A DNA stretch of 64,000 bases from contig CAXRIA010000022.1 of the NCBI GenBank assembly GCA_964230805.1, positions 1 through 64,000 of the forward strand, in the 5' to 3' direction. Below, piece after piece: positions 53,436-62,000 of the stretch. The notes beneath the pieces are model-generated. The model made no database searches, was not told the DNA's origin, and was given only the letters and a program-made list of their open reading frames with translations. The translations under genes and the position numbers were made by a program. The stretch is from Flavicella sp964230805. Lineage in GTDB: Bacteria; Bacteroidota; Bacteroidia; Flavobacteriales; Flavobacteriaceae. The first letter of the stretch is position 1; the number at the start of each line of letters is the position of its first letter.

Positions 53436-55004
53436 ATGAAAAAAATATTCAAAATATCAAGTTTAATTCTTGCATTCACTGCATTAACGGCTTGTGATGA
53501 CTATGTTGAAGTAGAGCCAATTGGACCTGTATCAAACAATTACTTCAACTCACCTGAGGAATACGACAGTGCACTCATTGGAGCGTATGACATGTTACAA
53601 ACAACGTTCTGGAACGTGCTTACGGCAACCATCGCTTCGGATGATATTGTTGCGGGAGGAGATGCAAGTAACTATGACCAACCAACCCTACAAGACGTAG
53701 ATCAAATGGTGCATACGGCCTCTTCAAACGTACAATTGCGCGATATTTGGCAATTGATGTACGCTGGAATGAACAGAGCCAATTACGTATTGGAATTCAA
53801 AGACAAGATCGACTTTGATGGAAAAGAGTCCATCATTGCACAAGCTTACTTCCTTAGAGCTTACTATACGTTCGAATTGGCAAAATGGTACGGGAACATT
53901 CCATTGTTGACGGAAACACGTGGAGACACAAGACGTATCGTCGACAAACGCGTTTTGTTTGGTGACCAATATGTGGTGGATAGATCTGAAGACATCGCTG
54001 CTGTTTACAGCTTGATTGAAGAAGATCTGAAAGAAGCCATTCCAAACCTACCTGTTACCCAAGATATGGTATACAAAGCAACCAAAGGAGCCGCACAAGC
54101 CTTGTTAGGAAAAGTGTACTTGTACCACGGATCTTTTGACGCTACCAAATTCGCATTGGCTGCTGAGCAATTGGATGCCGTGATTAACAGCGGTCAGTAC
54201 AGCCTAGCACAAGGAGCCGAATTCCAAAAAATCTGGGATGTTGAAGGAGAAAACGGACCAGGATCTGTATTTGAAGTTCAATACACAAGTGTTGAAGGTG
54301 CAGGATGGGGATGTATCATTTGTAGTGAAGGAAATTACATTCCAAAATTTACAGCGCCAAGATCACCTTACAACGGAGATACCTACATCGCCGGATGGGG
54401 ATTCGTACTACCAACCCCAATGCTTGTAGACGCCTTTAAAGAAGGAGATGCAAGAAAAGAGTTGTCCATTCTAGATATGGCTGGTGAAAACTACACCGAA
54501 AGTAGAGGAAATACAGGATATTTCAACAAAAAATACTTAGGTACCAAAGAAAATGACGCCAACAGAACTGGATCTGATCCTTTGAACTACACCAACAACT
54601 ACAGAGCGATTCGTTATGCAGATGTATTGTTGATGTCTGCAGAAGCACACGCACAAAGCGGAGGTGCCAAAGGAGCCGATTACCTAAACGAGGTAAGAGC
54701 CCGTGCTTTTGGTGACAATTCACAAGATTACACGGCTGCAGAAGGCGATCTATTAGAAGCCATTTACAATGAAAGAAGAGTAGAATTGTCTGGCGAAGGA
54801 CACCGATTCTTTGATTTGGTAAGAACAAACAAAGCCAAAGCAGCATTCGATGCGTTCAACGAGTGGGTTGCTACCCAAGACGAAGAAATTGGACACATGC
54901 CTGTGCAATACAAAGAAAATAAAAATGAAATTTTCCCAATTCCATTAGTGGAGTTAGAGTTGGCGAATGCCGTTGACAAGTGGAAACAAAACCCTGGATA
55001 CTAA
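53436..55004 (+). CDS. susD-like: RagB/SusD family nutrient uptake outer membrane lipoprotein
   Basis: A 522-residue SusD-like surface lipoprotein that covers the SusC pore and binds glycan. The lipobox is TALTAC (Cys at about residue 20), followed by acidic DDYVEVEP. The N-terminal SusD-like domain has LRDIWQLMYAGMNRANYVLE and AQAYFLRAYYTFELAKWYGNIPL (about 130-152). The C-terminal RagB/SusD part has YADVLLMSAEAHAQSGG, IYNERRVELSGEGHRFFDLVRT (about 450-471) and ends WKQNPGY. All are typical. It belongs to the susC operon, and the binding lipoprotein gene follows after 74 nt. Confidence 0.96.
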   Translation: MKKIFKISSLILAFTALTACDDYVEVEPIGPVSNNYFNSPEEYDSALIGAYDMLQTTFWNVLTATIASDDIVAGGDASNYDQPTLQDVDQMVHTASSNVQLRDIWQLMYAGMNRANYVLEFKDKIDFDGKESIIAQAYFLRAYYTFELAKWYGNIPLLTETRGDTRRIVDKRVLFGDQYVVDRSEDIAAVYSLIEEDLKEAIPNLPVTQDMVYKATKGAAQALLGKVYLYHGSFDATKFALAAEQLDAVINSGQYSLAQGAEFQKIWDVEGENGPGSVFEVQYTSVEGAGWGCIICSEGNYIPKFTAPRSPYNGDTYIAGWGFVLPTPMLVDAFKEGDARKELSILDMAGENYTESRGNTGYFNKKYLGTKENDANRTGSDPLNYTNNYRAIRYADVLLMSAEAHAQSGGAKGADYLNEVRARAFGDNSQDYTAAEGDLLEAIYNERRVELSGEGHRFFDLVRTNKAKAAFDAFNEWVATQDEEIGHMPVQYKENKNEIFPIPLVELELANAVDKWKQNPGY

Positions 55005-55078
55005 AACTCCTAAGAGCATAGCAATATCCAACAACTATGAGTACAATTAACCTTAATATTAAACCAAAAACAAAAATT

Positions 55079-56497
55079 ATGAATTTACTTAGAAAAGGAA
55101 TGTTTGTCCTATTAGGACTAGGAATCACAGTAGCGTGTAGCGACGACGACGACGCACCAATCACCGACCCAGGAAATGGTGGTGGTGGAAGCGCTATTAC
55201 GAATGTAGACTTTACATTAACAGCAAGCGCTGACACAAGAACAGGTACAGTAACCCCTTCTTCAGATGGTGGAACCTTGTACACCGTTGACTTTGGTGAT
55301 GCCTCTACAGAAGACGATGTTTTCCAAACAAGTGGACCTGCCGTAAGTTACCAATACCCTGCAACGACTGCAACGTACACAATTTCTGTGACGGCATCGG
55401 CATCAGGAGCTGACGATGTGACCGTAACAAAAGACCACACCGTAACTATACCAGATGTACAAGATCCCTCTCCATTGGTAGGAACATGGTCTGTTGCTCC
55501 TATTGCAGGAGCTTTGGGTGTTGGTCCAGAACAAGGAGACCTTTCTTGGTGGGCAAGTTCTGAAGAAGATGTAACCACTAGAGCTTGTTTCTTTGACGAC
55601 ACTTACGTATTCGGAGCTGACGGATCTTTCACACACAATATGGGAGATGCTACTTGGATAGAAAAATGGCAAGGTGTTGAAGTGGATGGTTGTGGATCTC
55701 CAGTATATCCACAAGACGGATCTGACAATACCTACACTTATTCTTACGATGAAAGTGCACAAACAGTTACACTTAATGGTGTTGGTGCACATGTTGGAAT
55801 CAGCAAAGTATACAACGATGGAGAATTTACCTCTCCTTCTGAAATAAATGGTGTTGAGTCTATTACTTACGAAATCACTGAATTGTCTGAAGATGGTAAT
55901 ACCGTGACACTAGACATCTCAATCGGCGGTGGATATTGGAGATTCATTCTTCAAAAATCAGGTACCGACAACGGAGGTGGAAACAACGGTGGTGGATCTG
56001 ACTCTCCATTGGTAGGATCTTGGAGTGTTGCTCCTGAGGCAGCAGCTTTGGGTGTTGGTCCAGAACAAGGAGACGTTTCTTGGTGGGCAAGTTCTGAAGA
56101 AGACGTAACCACTAGAGCTTGTTTCTTTGACGACACTTACGTATTCGGAGCTGACGGATCTTTCACACACAATATGGGAGAGGCTACTTGGATAGAAAAA
56201 TGGCAAGGTGTTGAAGTGGATGGTTGTGGATCTCCAGTATATCCACAAGACGGATCTGACGATACCTACACTTATTCTTACGATGAAAGTGCACAAACAA
56301 TTACACTTAATGGTGTTGGTGCACATGTTGGAATCAGCAAAGTATACAACGATGGAGAATTTACCTCTCCTTCTGAAATAAATGGTATTGAGTCTATTAC
56401 TTACGAAATCACTGAAATGTCTGAGAACAACGACAAAATAACCTTAGATATTTCAATAGGTGGTGGATATTGGAGATTCATCTTAGTTAAAAACTAA
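55079..56497 (+). CDS. Surface glycan-binding lipoprotein (SusE-position) with PKD-like and two duplicated domains
   Basis: A 472-residue lipoprotein. The ATG at 55079 gives a signal peptide and a lipobox ITVAC (Cys at about residue 19), followed by SDDDD, which matches a surface lipoprotein export signal. A PKD-like domain covers about residues 38-125 (GTLYTVDFGDAS). Two domains of 161 residues follow, at about 131-291 and 309-469, nearly identical in protein and DNA and joined by a Gly/Asn linker. They contain ALGVGPEQGD, RACFFDDTYVFGADGSF and WQGVEVDGCGSPVYPQDGS. The domain is familiar from binding proteins of beta-glucan loci in marine Bacteroidota. By position and architecture it should bind laminarin at the cell surface. 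Confidence 0.85.
   Translation: MNLLRKGMFVLLGLGITVACSDDDDAPITDPGNGGGGSAITNVDFTLTASADTRTGTVTPSSDGGTLYTVDFGDASTEDDVFQTSGPAVSYQYPATTATYTISVTASASGADDVTVTKDHTVTIPDVQDPSPLVGTWSVAPIAGALGVGPEQGDLSWWASSEEDVTTRACFFDDTYVFGADGSFTHNMGDATWIEKWQGVEVDGCGSPVYPQDGSDNTYTYSYDESAQTVTLNGVGAHVGISKVYNDGEFTSPSEINGVESITYEITELSEDGNTVTLDISIGGGYWRFILQKSGTDNGGGNNGGGSDSPLVGSWSVAPEAAALGVGPEQGDVSWWASSEEDVTTRACFFDDTYVFGADGSFTHNMGEATWIEKWQGVEVDGCGSPVYPQDGSDDTYTYSYDESAQTITLNGVGAHVGISKVYNDGEFTSPSEINGIESITYEITEMSENNDKITLDISIGGGYWRFILVKN
55469..55951 (+). repeat. Tandem domain repeat, copy 1 (483 nt)
   Basis: In-frame copy 1 of the duplicated binding domain in the SusE-position lipoprotein, offset 534 nt from copy 2. Over the central 375 nt I count about seven differences from copy 2 (roughly 98% identity by eye). 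Confidence 0.9.
56003..56485 (+). repeat. Tandem domain repeat, copy 2 (483 nt)
   Basis: In-frame copy 2. Most of the few differences from copy 1 change an amino acid conservatively (Leu/Val, Asp/Glu, Asn/Asp, Val/Ile, Leu/Met). Confidence 0.9.
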
Positions 56498-56526
56498 GAT
56501 ATTCCCTACCCTTAAGGAACTATTCA

Positions 56527-56557
56527 AAAGCCCTCTTGTAGTGAGAGGGCTTTTTTT
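56527..56557 (+). terminator. Strong Rho-independent terminator after the susC-susD-binding protein operon
   Basis: Stem AAAGCCCTCT / AGAGGGCTTT with a 7-nt loop and seven T. It separates the susCD operon from the GH16 gene downstream, which may have its own promoter. Confidence 0.9.
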
Positions 56558-56667
56558 AAGAAATGAATCTTTGAAAAAGAGCCAACGATCTTAATTACAA
56601 ACAAACACTGAAAGTTCTGACGGTACAAATCAAAAGTGTGCCATCATCTTTCCTTAAACAAAATAAA

Positions 56668-57522
56668 ATGCTACATCTTTCTAAAATTTTACTTACTACT
56701 GCCTTCGCGGGAATGCTGTTTTCTTGTGGATCTGATAGCAAAGAAACCCCCAATACACCGAACGAACCTCAAGACACACACTGTCCTGGAACCGTGGCAG
56801 ATGCCGTACCTACGGGCAACAATGATGTGCTCGTTTGGGCCGATGAATTTGACACCAACGGTTTTCCTTGTACCAAAAATTGGAGAGCAGAAGAAGGTAC
56901 TGGAGAATGGGGATGGGGTAATGGAGAAAAACAATTCTACTTAAGAGGCAATGCCAACGCAGAAGACGGAATTTTGTCCATCACGGCTCGAAAAGAAGAC
57001 TTTCAAGATTCTCAATACACCTCCGCACGTATCATTACAAGAAATAGATTTGACTTTACGCACGGTCGTGTAGAAGTACGTGCTAAATTACCTGCCGGCA
57101 GAGGAACCTGGCCAGCCATTTGGTTGTTAGGAAGCGATTATTTGAGCAATACTTGGCCCAGATGTGGCGAAATTGATATCATGGAGCAAAAAGGTTGGGA
57201 CAAAAACAAGGTACTAGGTACCACACACTGGTACGAATACGGTCCGGGTTATGTTGGACATGCGGAATACAGCAAAAGCAAAAGCCTTACAACCAGTACC
57301 ACCGAATTTCATGTCTATGCATTGGAGTGGACTGCTTCATCGATCAAAATTTACGTAGACGACCAACATTATTACACCATGGTTCCACAAGATTACATGC
57401 CATTCAACAATGATTTTTTCATCATTCTAAACGTCGCGGTTGGAGGAACGCTGGGAGGAACTTCTATTGACCCCGATTTAGAATCGAGCATGGAAGTAGA
57501 TTATGTACGTGTATATCAATAA
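56668..57522 (+). CDS. GH16 laminarinase-type lipoprotein
   Basis: A 284-residue family 16 glycoside hydrolase, predicted endo-beta-1,3-glucanase. The ATG at 56668 gives a signal peptide with lipobox MLFSC (Cys at about residue 19). The catalytic motif is EIDIMEQKG with Glu168, Asp170 and Glu173, the beta-bulge form of laminarinases (GH16_3). Flanking GH16 features are ILSITARKED, GRVEVRAKLPAGRGTWPAIWLLG and ALEWTASSIKIYVDDQ. It should cut laminarin at the cell surface or in the periplasm. The GH30 gene follows after 32 nt. Confidence 0.95.
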   Translation: MLHLSKILLTTAFAGMLFSCGSDSKETPNTPNEPQDTHCPGTVADAVPTGNNDVLVWADEFDTNGFPCTKNWRAEEGTGEWGWGNGEKQFYLRGNANAEDGILSITARKEDFQDSQYTSARIITRNRFDFTHGRVEVRAKLPAGRGTWPAIWLLGSDYLSNTWPRCGEIDIMEQKGWDKNKVLGTTHWYEYGPGYVGHAEYSKSKSLTTSTTEFHVYALEWTASSIKIYVDDQHYYTMVPQDYMPFNNDFFIILNVAVGGTLGGTSIDPDLESSMEVDYVRVYQ

Positions 57523-57554
57523 AACATACTTTATTATTTAGAACTTCATTATTT

Positions 57555-59048
57555 ATGTTTGTAATGCTGCCAAACAAATTTCAAAGAATTATCTTAAGCG
57601 CTTTGATATGCGCGACTTTTACCCATTGTGGTTCGCCCATTCCCTCTAACAAAGAGAGCATGGACGTTACGCAATTTCAGAGCCGTTCCTATACCACTGC
57701 GCATGGTACGGCATTGCAACTTAGTTCTACAAATAATTTAGAATTTAAAAATTTCATCCAGCCACTGGAAACGGATGTTTCCATACAAGTGGACCCCGAC
57801 AAAGAATTTCAATCCATTTTGGGCATTGGAGGGGCTTTGACAGATGCCTCCGCAGAAACCTTTGCCAAACTACCTGAAAGCAGTCAAAAACAAATACTGG
57901 AGGCTTATTTCGACAAAGAAAAAGGCATTGCTTACAGCTTGGGACGAACTTCCATTCACAGTTGCGATTTTGGATCGGAAAGCTTTACCTATATTGAAGA
58001 GGGCGACATCCATCTCGAGACCTTCTCTATTGATCGGGATCGAAAATACCGCATCCCATTGATCAAGCAAGCCATGGCACAAGCTGGAGGAAGCTTGACT
58101 TTCTATGTAAGTCCTTGGAGTCCACCAGCCTTTATGAAAACCAATAACAACATGTTATTGGGCGGTAAATTGAAACCTCAATATTACCAACCTTGGGCGA
58201 ACTATTACGCCAAATTTATCAAAGCGTATGAAAAAGAAGGCATTCCTATTTGGGGGCTAACGATACAAAACGAACCCATGGCCAAACAGCGCTGGGAATC
58301 GTGTATCTATACCGCTGAAGAGGAACGCGACTTTTTAAAAAATTACCTAGGCCCCACCTTAAAAAAACAGGGGTTGGGAAACAAAAAAATAGTTGTCTGG
58401 GATCACAATCGTGATTTGTTATTTCAACGTGCCCACACCATTTTTAACGACCCTGAAGCCGCCAAATATGCTTGGGGTACAGGTTTTCACTGGTACGAAG
58501 ACTGGAAAGATGGGAAACCCATGTACCAAATGGTGCAACGGGTACATGAAAGTTACCCCGACAAAAAATTATTATTTACGGAAGGTTGTAACGAGGGTTA
58601 CAATCCTCAGAGACTCATCGCAGACGATCCTACCCTAGCCGAACGTTATGGAAAATCGATGATCAACGATTTTAACAATGGAACCGTGGGTTGGACAGAT
58701 TGGAACATCCTTCTGAATCAAAATGGCGGCCCCAACCACGTCGGAAATTTCTGCTTCGCTCCGGTGCATGCCAATACCGTTAGTGGAAAGGTAACCCTTA
58801 CAAGATCGTACTACTACATTGGGCATTTTTCGAAATTCGTTCAGCCCGATGCCAAAAGAATTGCCAGCGTATCAAGCAGCAACCGCCTGCATACAACCGC
58901 CTTTAAAAATACAGATGGAAGTCTCATCATCGTTGCTTTGAACGACAGTGATCTGCCACTAAAATACAGCGTGCAATTGGGTGGAAAAACAGCCATGGCT
59001 ACGATTCTACCACACGCAATACAAACCCATACATTAACCCTAAAATAA
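57555..59048 (+). CDS. GH30 glycoside hydrolase lipoprotein
   Basis: A 497-residue family 30 enzyme. Signal peptide and lipobox FTHC (Cys at about residue 27), so membrane-anchored. A (beta/alpha)8 barrel with the side beta domain; the acid/base is Glu240 in TIQNEPM and the nucleophile Glu343 in LFTEGCNEGY. The N-terminal GIGGALTDASAETFAKL stretch is typical. GH30 subfamilies 1 and 3 act on beta-1,6-glucan or beta-glucosides. In a laminarin locus, removal of beta-1,6 branches is the likely role. The ATG at 57564 is an equal start. The MFS gene follows after 33 nt. Confidence 0.92.
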   Translation: MFVMLPNKFQRIILSALICATFTHCGSPIPSNKESMDVTQFQSRSYTTAHGTALQLSSTNNLEFKNFIQPLETDVSIQVDPDKEFQSILGIGGALTDASAETFAKLPESSQKQILEAYFDKEKGIAYSLGRTSIHSCDFGSESFTYIEEGDIHLETFSIDRDRKYRIPLIKQAMAQAGGSLTFYVSPWSPPAFMKTNNNMLLGGKLKPQYYQPWANYYAKFIKAYEKEGIPIWGLTIQNEPMAKQRWESCIYTAEEERDFLKNYLGPTLKKQGLGNKKIVVWDHNRDLLFQRAHTIFNDPEAAKYAWGTGFHWYEDWKDGKPMYQMVQRVHESYPDKKLLFTEGCNEGYNPQRLIADDPTLAERYGKSMINDFNNGTVGWTDWNILLNQNGGPNHVGNFCFAPVHANTVSGKVTLTRSYYYIGHFSKFVQPDAKRIASVSSSNRLHTTAFKNTDGSLIIVALNDSDLPLKYSVQLGGKTAMATILPHAIQTHTLTLK

Positions 59049-59081
59049 ACAAGACCACTGTGGTCTTTAAACCATTATATC

Positions 59082-60620
59082 ATGACTAAAAAACTCGCTC
59101 TCATTTCATTCGTTGTTTCTCTCGGAGGTTTTCTCTTTGGCTTTGATGCCGGTATCATTTCTGGTGTTATGTCATACGCCGGACCTGAATTTGATTTGAC
59201 GGACATGCAATCGGGTTGGGTGGTAAGTTCGCCTTCATTTGCCGCCATGATAGCCATGCTTTTTTCCGGAAGATTGAGCGACAAAGTAGGTCGAAAAAAA
59301 ATATTAATTTTTGTGGCCTTTTTCTATGCCCTTTCCGCTTTGTTGTCTGCCTATGCCAGCTCCTACGAAATGTTGTACATCGCGCGAATGATCGGTGGTC
59401 TTGCCTTTGGTGCTGCCTTAATTTTAGCACCCACCTATATCGCTGAAATTTCAACTTCTGAAAATCGAGGGAAATTGGTTTCTATTCAACAATTGAATAT
59501 CGTGCTCGGTTTTTTTGCCGCATTTTTGAGCAACTACTATTTCAACAAATACAACAATGCAGAGGCTTCGTTTTTATCCGATGCCAACGTTTGGAGATGG
59601 ATGCTCGGCGTGGAATTGATTCCAGCCGTTTTGTATTTTATCACCCTATTTTTTGTTCCCAAAAGTCCACGTTGGTTGTTTGCCAATGATCAAAAAGAAG
59701 AGGCCAAAACAGTACTGAGATCCATCCATGGTGCAGAAACAGCCAAAGAAGAAATCGAAACCATTGCAAACAACATCAAAGAAGAAAAAAACTTAGACAA
59801 AGTAGCCCTCAAAGAACTACTAAAGCCTTCTCTAAGATTCATTATGGTGGTTGGTCTTGTCATTGGCGTTTTGCAACAAATCACCGGAATCAATGCCGTT
59901 TATTTTTACGCAACCTCTATTTTTAAACAAACGGGTATTGGAACCGATGCGGCCTTTTCTTCGGGTGTTTTGCTGAGTACCATCACCGTGATTTTTACAT
60001 TTGTGGCCATTTTTCTCATCGACCGAATGGGACGACGACCTTTGTTATTGGTCGGAATTGCAGGAATTGCCATCAGTTTATTAGTCTGTGCTTATGGCTT
60101 CAACCAAGCCACATACAAACTAACGGATACCAACATAGAATCCTTGGAAAATGTAGAGAGACACCTACTATTACCTTACATGGATAAAAATTACACCAAC
60201 GACGTCGCTTTTAAAAATGACATGAAAGCCGCGTTGGGGACACAACAATATGCAAAAAATGAAGGAGCCATTTTAGAAGTGGCTACCACCATCAATGCAA
60301 CACTCGTTCTTTTGGGAATTCTCGGGTTCATTGCTTGTTTTGCCTTTTCACTCGGCCCGGTGATGTGGGTTTTGCTTTCTGAATTATTCCCGATGAAGTA
60401 CAGAGGATTGGCCATTGGAGTCATCGGATTTATCAACTCATTTATCAGCTGGGTGGTCCAACAAATTTTCCCTTGGGAGCTTTCCAATTTAGGAAATGCT
60501 TTGAGCTTTTTGATCTTTGGTGCCATTGCAGCCATTGGCTTCTTTATTCTGCTAAAAATATTGCCAGAGACCAAAGGAAAATCCTTGGAGCAAATTGAAA
60601 TGGATTTGGTAACAGAATAA
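59082..60620 (+). CDS. MFS sugar porter family transporter
   Basis: A 512-residue major facilitator sugar:H+ symporter with twelve predicted helices. Family signatures are GFLFGFDAGIISGVMSY (helix 1), GRLSDKVGRKKIL (loop 2-3), PKSPRWLF (end of helix 6), DRMGRRPLL (loop 8-9) and the C-terminal PETKGKSLEQIE. A loop of about 60 residues between helices 9 and 10 is longer than in E. coli XylE and is common in Flavobacteriaceae. Likely substrate is glucose or a short beta-glucan product of the neighbouring enzymes. Confidence 0.95.
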   Translation: MTKKLALISFVVSLGGFLFGFDAGIISGVMSYAGPEFDLTDMQSGWVVSSPSFAAMIAMLFSGRLSDKVGRKKILIFVAFFYALSALLSAYASSYEMLYIARMIGGLAFGAALILAPTYIAEISTSENRGKLVSIQQLNIVLGFFAAFLSNYYFNKYNNAEASFLSDANVWRWMLGVELIPAVLYFITLFFVPKSPRWLFANDQKEEAKTVLRSIHGAETAKEEIETIANNIKEEKNLDKVALKELLKPSLRFIMVVGLVIGVLQQITGINAVYFYATSIFKQTGIGTDAAFSSGVLLSTITVIFTFVAIFLIDRMGRRPLLLVGIAGIAISLLVCAYGFNQATYKLTDTNIESLENVERHLLLPYMDKNYTNDVAFKNDMKAALGTQQYAKNEGAILEVATTINATLVLLGILGFIACFAFSLGPVMWVLLSELFPMKYRGLAIGVIGFINSFISWVVQQIFPWELSNLGNALSFLIFGAIAAIGFFILLKILPETKGKSLEQIEMDLVTE

Positions 60621-60648
60621 CCACAACACAACATCAGAAAAAACAATT

Positions 60649-61959
60649 ATGAAAGCACTTTTTTCCATATTTATAGGCGTTTTGTTATTTGTAAGCTATA
60701 ATTTTGCATTCAAAGAAAAAAACGTTTTGAAAAACAACCCACCTGCAAAAGTAACCCTGCACAATACCGATGGTCAATTTGAACTTCGTGTAAATAACGA
60801 ACCTTTTTACATCAAAGGGGCGGGCTTAGAATTTGGTGAAATCACCTCATTGGCAGCCCACAAAGGAAACTCTTTCAGAACTTGGCGTACCGACAATGGA
60901 AAACAGACTGCGCAAGAAATTCTTGACGAAGCTCACAAACATGGTCTGATGGTTACCATGGGCATTGAAGTCGCTCGTGAACGCCATGGTTTTGACTACA
61001 ACGATGAAGTTGCAGTAAAAGAACAATTTGATCGAATTGAAAAAGAAGTAACTGCCATCAAAGACCACCCTGCACTACTCATGTGGGCCATCGGAAATGA
61101 GTTGAACCACGAGAGTAAGAACCCAAAAGTTTGGGATGCCGTCAACGAGTTATCCAAAATGATTCACAAAATTGATCCCAACCATTTGACCACTACAACG
61201 CTGGCAGGTATCAATCAAAAATATGTCAACTACATCAAAGAAAGATGTACCGATCTTGACTTGTTGTCTTTTCAAGTTTATGGCGATTTGGGTCAACTTC
61301 CAAAAATGGTAAAAAAATACAACTGGACAGGAGCCTATATGGTCACGGAATGGGGTGCCACAGGACACTGGGAAGTAGCGACTACCTCTTGGGGAGCTCC
61401 TATTGAAGACAATAGCACCGTTAAGGCAAACAACTATCTCAAAAGATATCAAAAAGGAATCGCAACCAATACCACACAATGCATCGGATCTTATGTCTTC
61501 TTATGGGGACAAAAACAAGAAAGAACCCCAACGTGGTACGGTATTTTTTTAGAAGACGGCAAAGAAACCGAAGCAGTGGACGTCATGCACTACATTTGGA
61601 ACGACAAATGGCCTTCAAACAAAACACCACAAGTAGCCTCCTTCCAACTCAACGGAAAAACAGCTTACGAAAATGTTACGGTAAAAGCATCGGAAACCTG
61701 TACGGCCACACTGAAAATTCAGGATTATGAAAAAGACAGCATCTCATACCGTTGGGAAGTACTTGCAGAAAGTACGGATCTTAAAGAAGGTGGCGATTTT
61801 GAAGGAAGACCTAGCAATATTTCCGTCGCCATTGACTTCGAAAAAGACGGAACATTGCATTTCAAAGCCCCAAAAGCAGGTGCTTACCGATTGTTTGTAT
61901 ATGCCACTGATGGATTTGACCATGCGGCCACAGCAAACATTCCCTTTTTAGTAAAATAA
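60649..61959 (+). CDS. GH158-like TIM-barrel beta-glucanase (clan GH-A)
   Basis: A 436-residue exported protein with an N-terminal hydrophobic segment and no lipobox. The barrel has WAIGNELNHES with acid/base Glu151 and MVTEWGATGH with nucleophile Glu234, the clan GH-A pattern on strands 4 and 7. The 83-residue spacing and small size agree with what I recall of GH158 endo-beta-1,3-glucanases. An Ig-like C-terminal domain covers about residues 330-436. It could instead be an unclassified GH2-like barrel. Its place between the MFS porter and the phosphorylase suggests it trims imported beta-1,3-glucan. Confidence 0.75.
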   Translation: MKALFSIFIGVLLFVSYNFAFKEKNVLKNNPPAKVTLHNTDGQFELRVNNEPFYIKGAGLEFGEITSLAAHKGNSFRTWRTDNGKQTAQEILDEAHKHGLMVTMGIEVARERHGFDYNDEVAVKEQFDRIEKEVTAIKDHPALLMWAIGNELNHESKNPKVWDAVNELSKMIHKIDPNHLTTTTLAGINQKYVNYIKERCTDLDLLSFQVYGDLGQLPKMVKKYNWTGAYMVTEWGATGHWEVATTSWGAPIEDNSTVKANNYLKRYQKGIATNTTQCIGSYVFLWGQKQERTPTWYGIFLEDGKETEAVDVMHYIWNDKWPSNKTPQVASFQLNGKTAYENVTVKASETCTATLKIQDYEKDSISYRWEVLAESTDLKEGGDFEGRPSNISVAIDFEKDGTLHFKAPKAGAYRLFVYATDGFDHAATANIPFLVK

Positions 61960-62000
61960 AAAAAAGAAAAACCTAAATAAAAAAAAACGGTTCAAAAACT

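Noticed and set aside
55348..56326. Repeated antisense frames in the binding-protein gene
   Set aside because: They are pairs of shadows produced by the tandem domain duplication on the plus strand.
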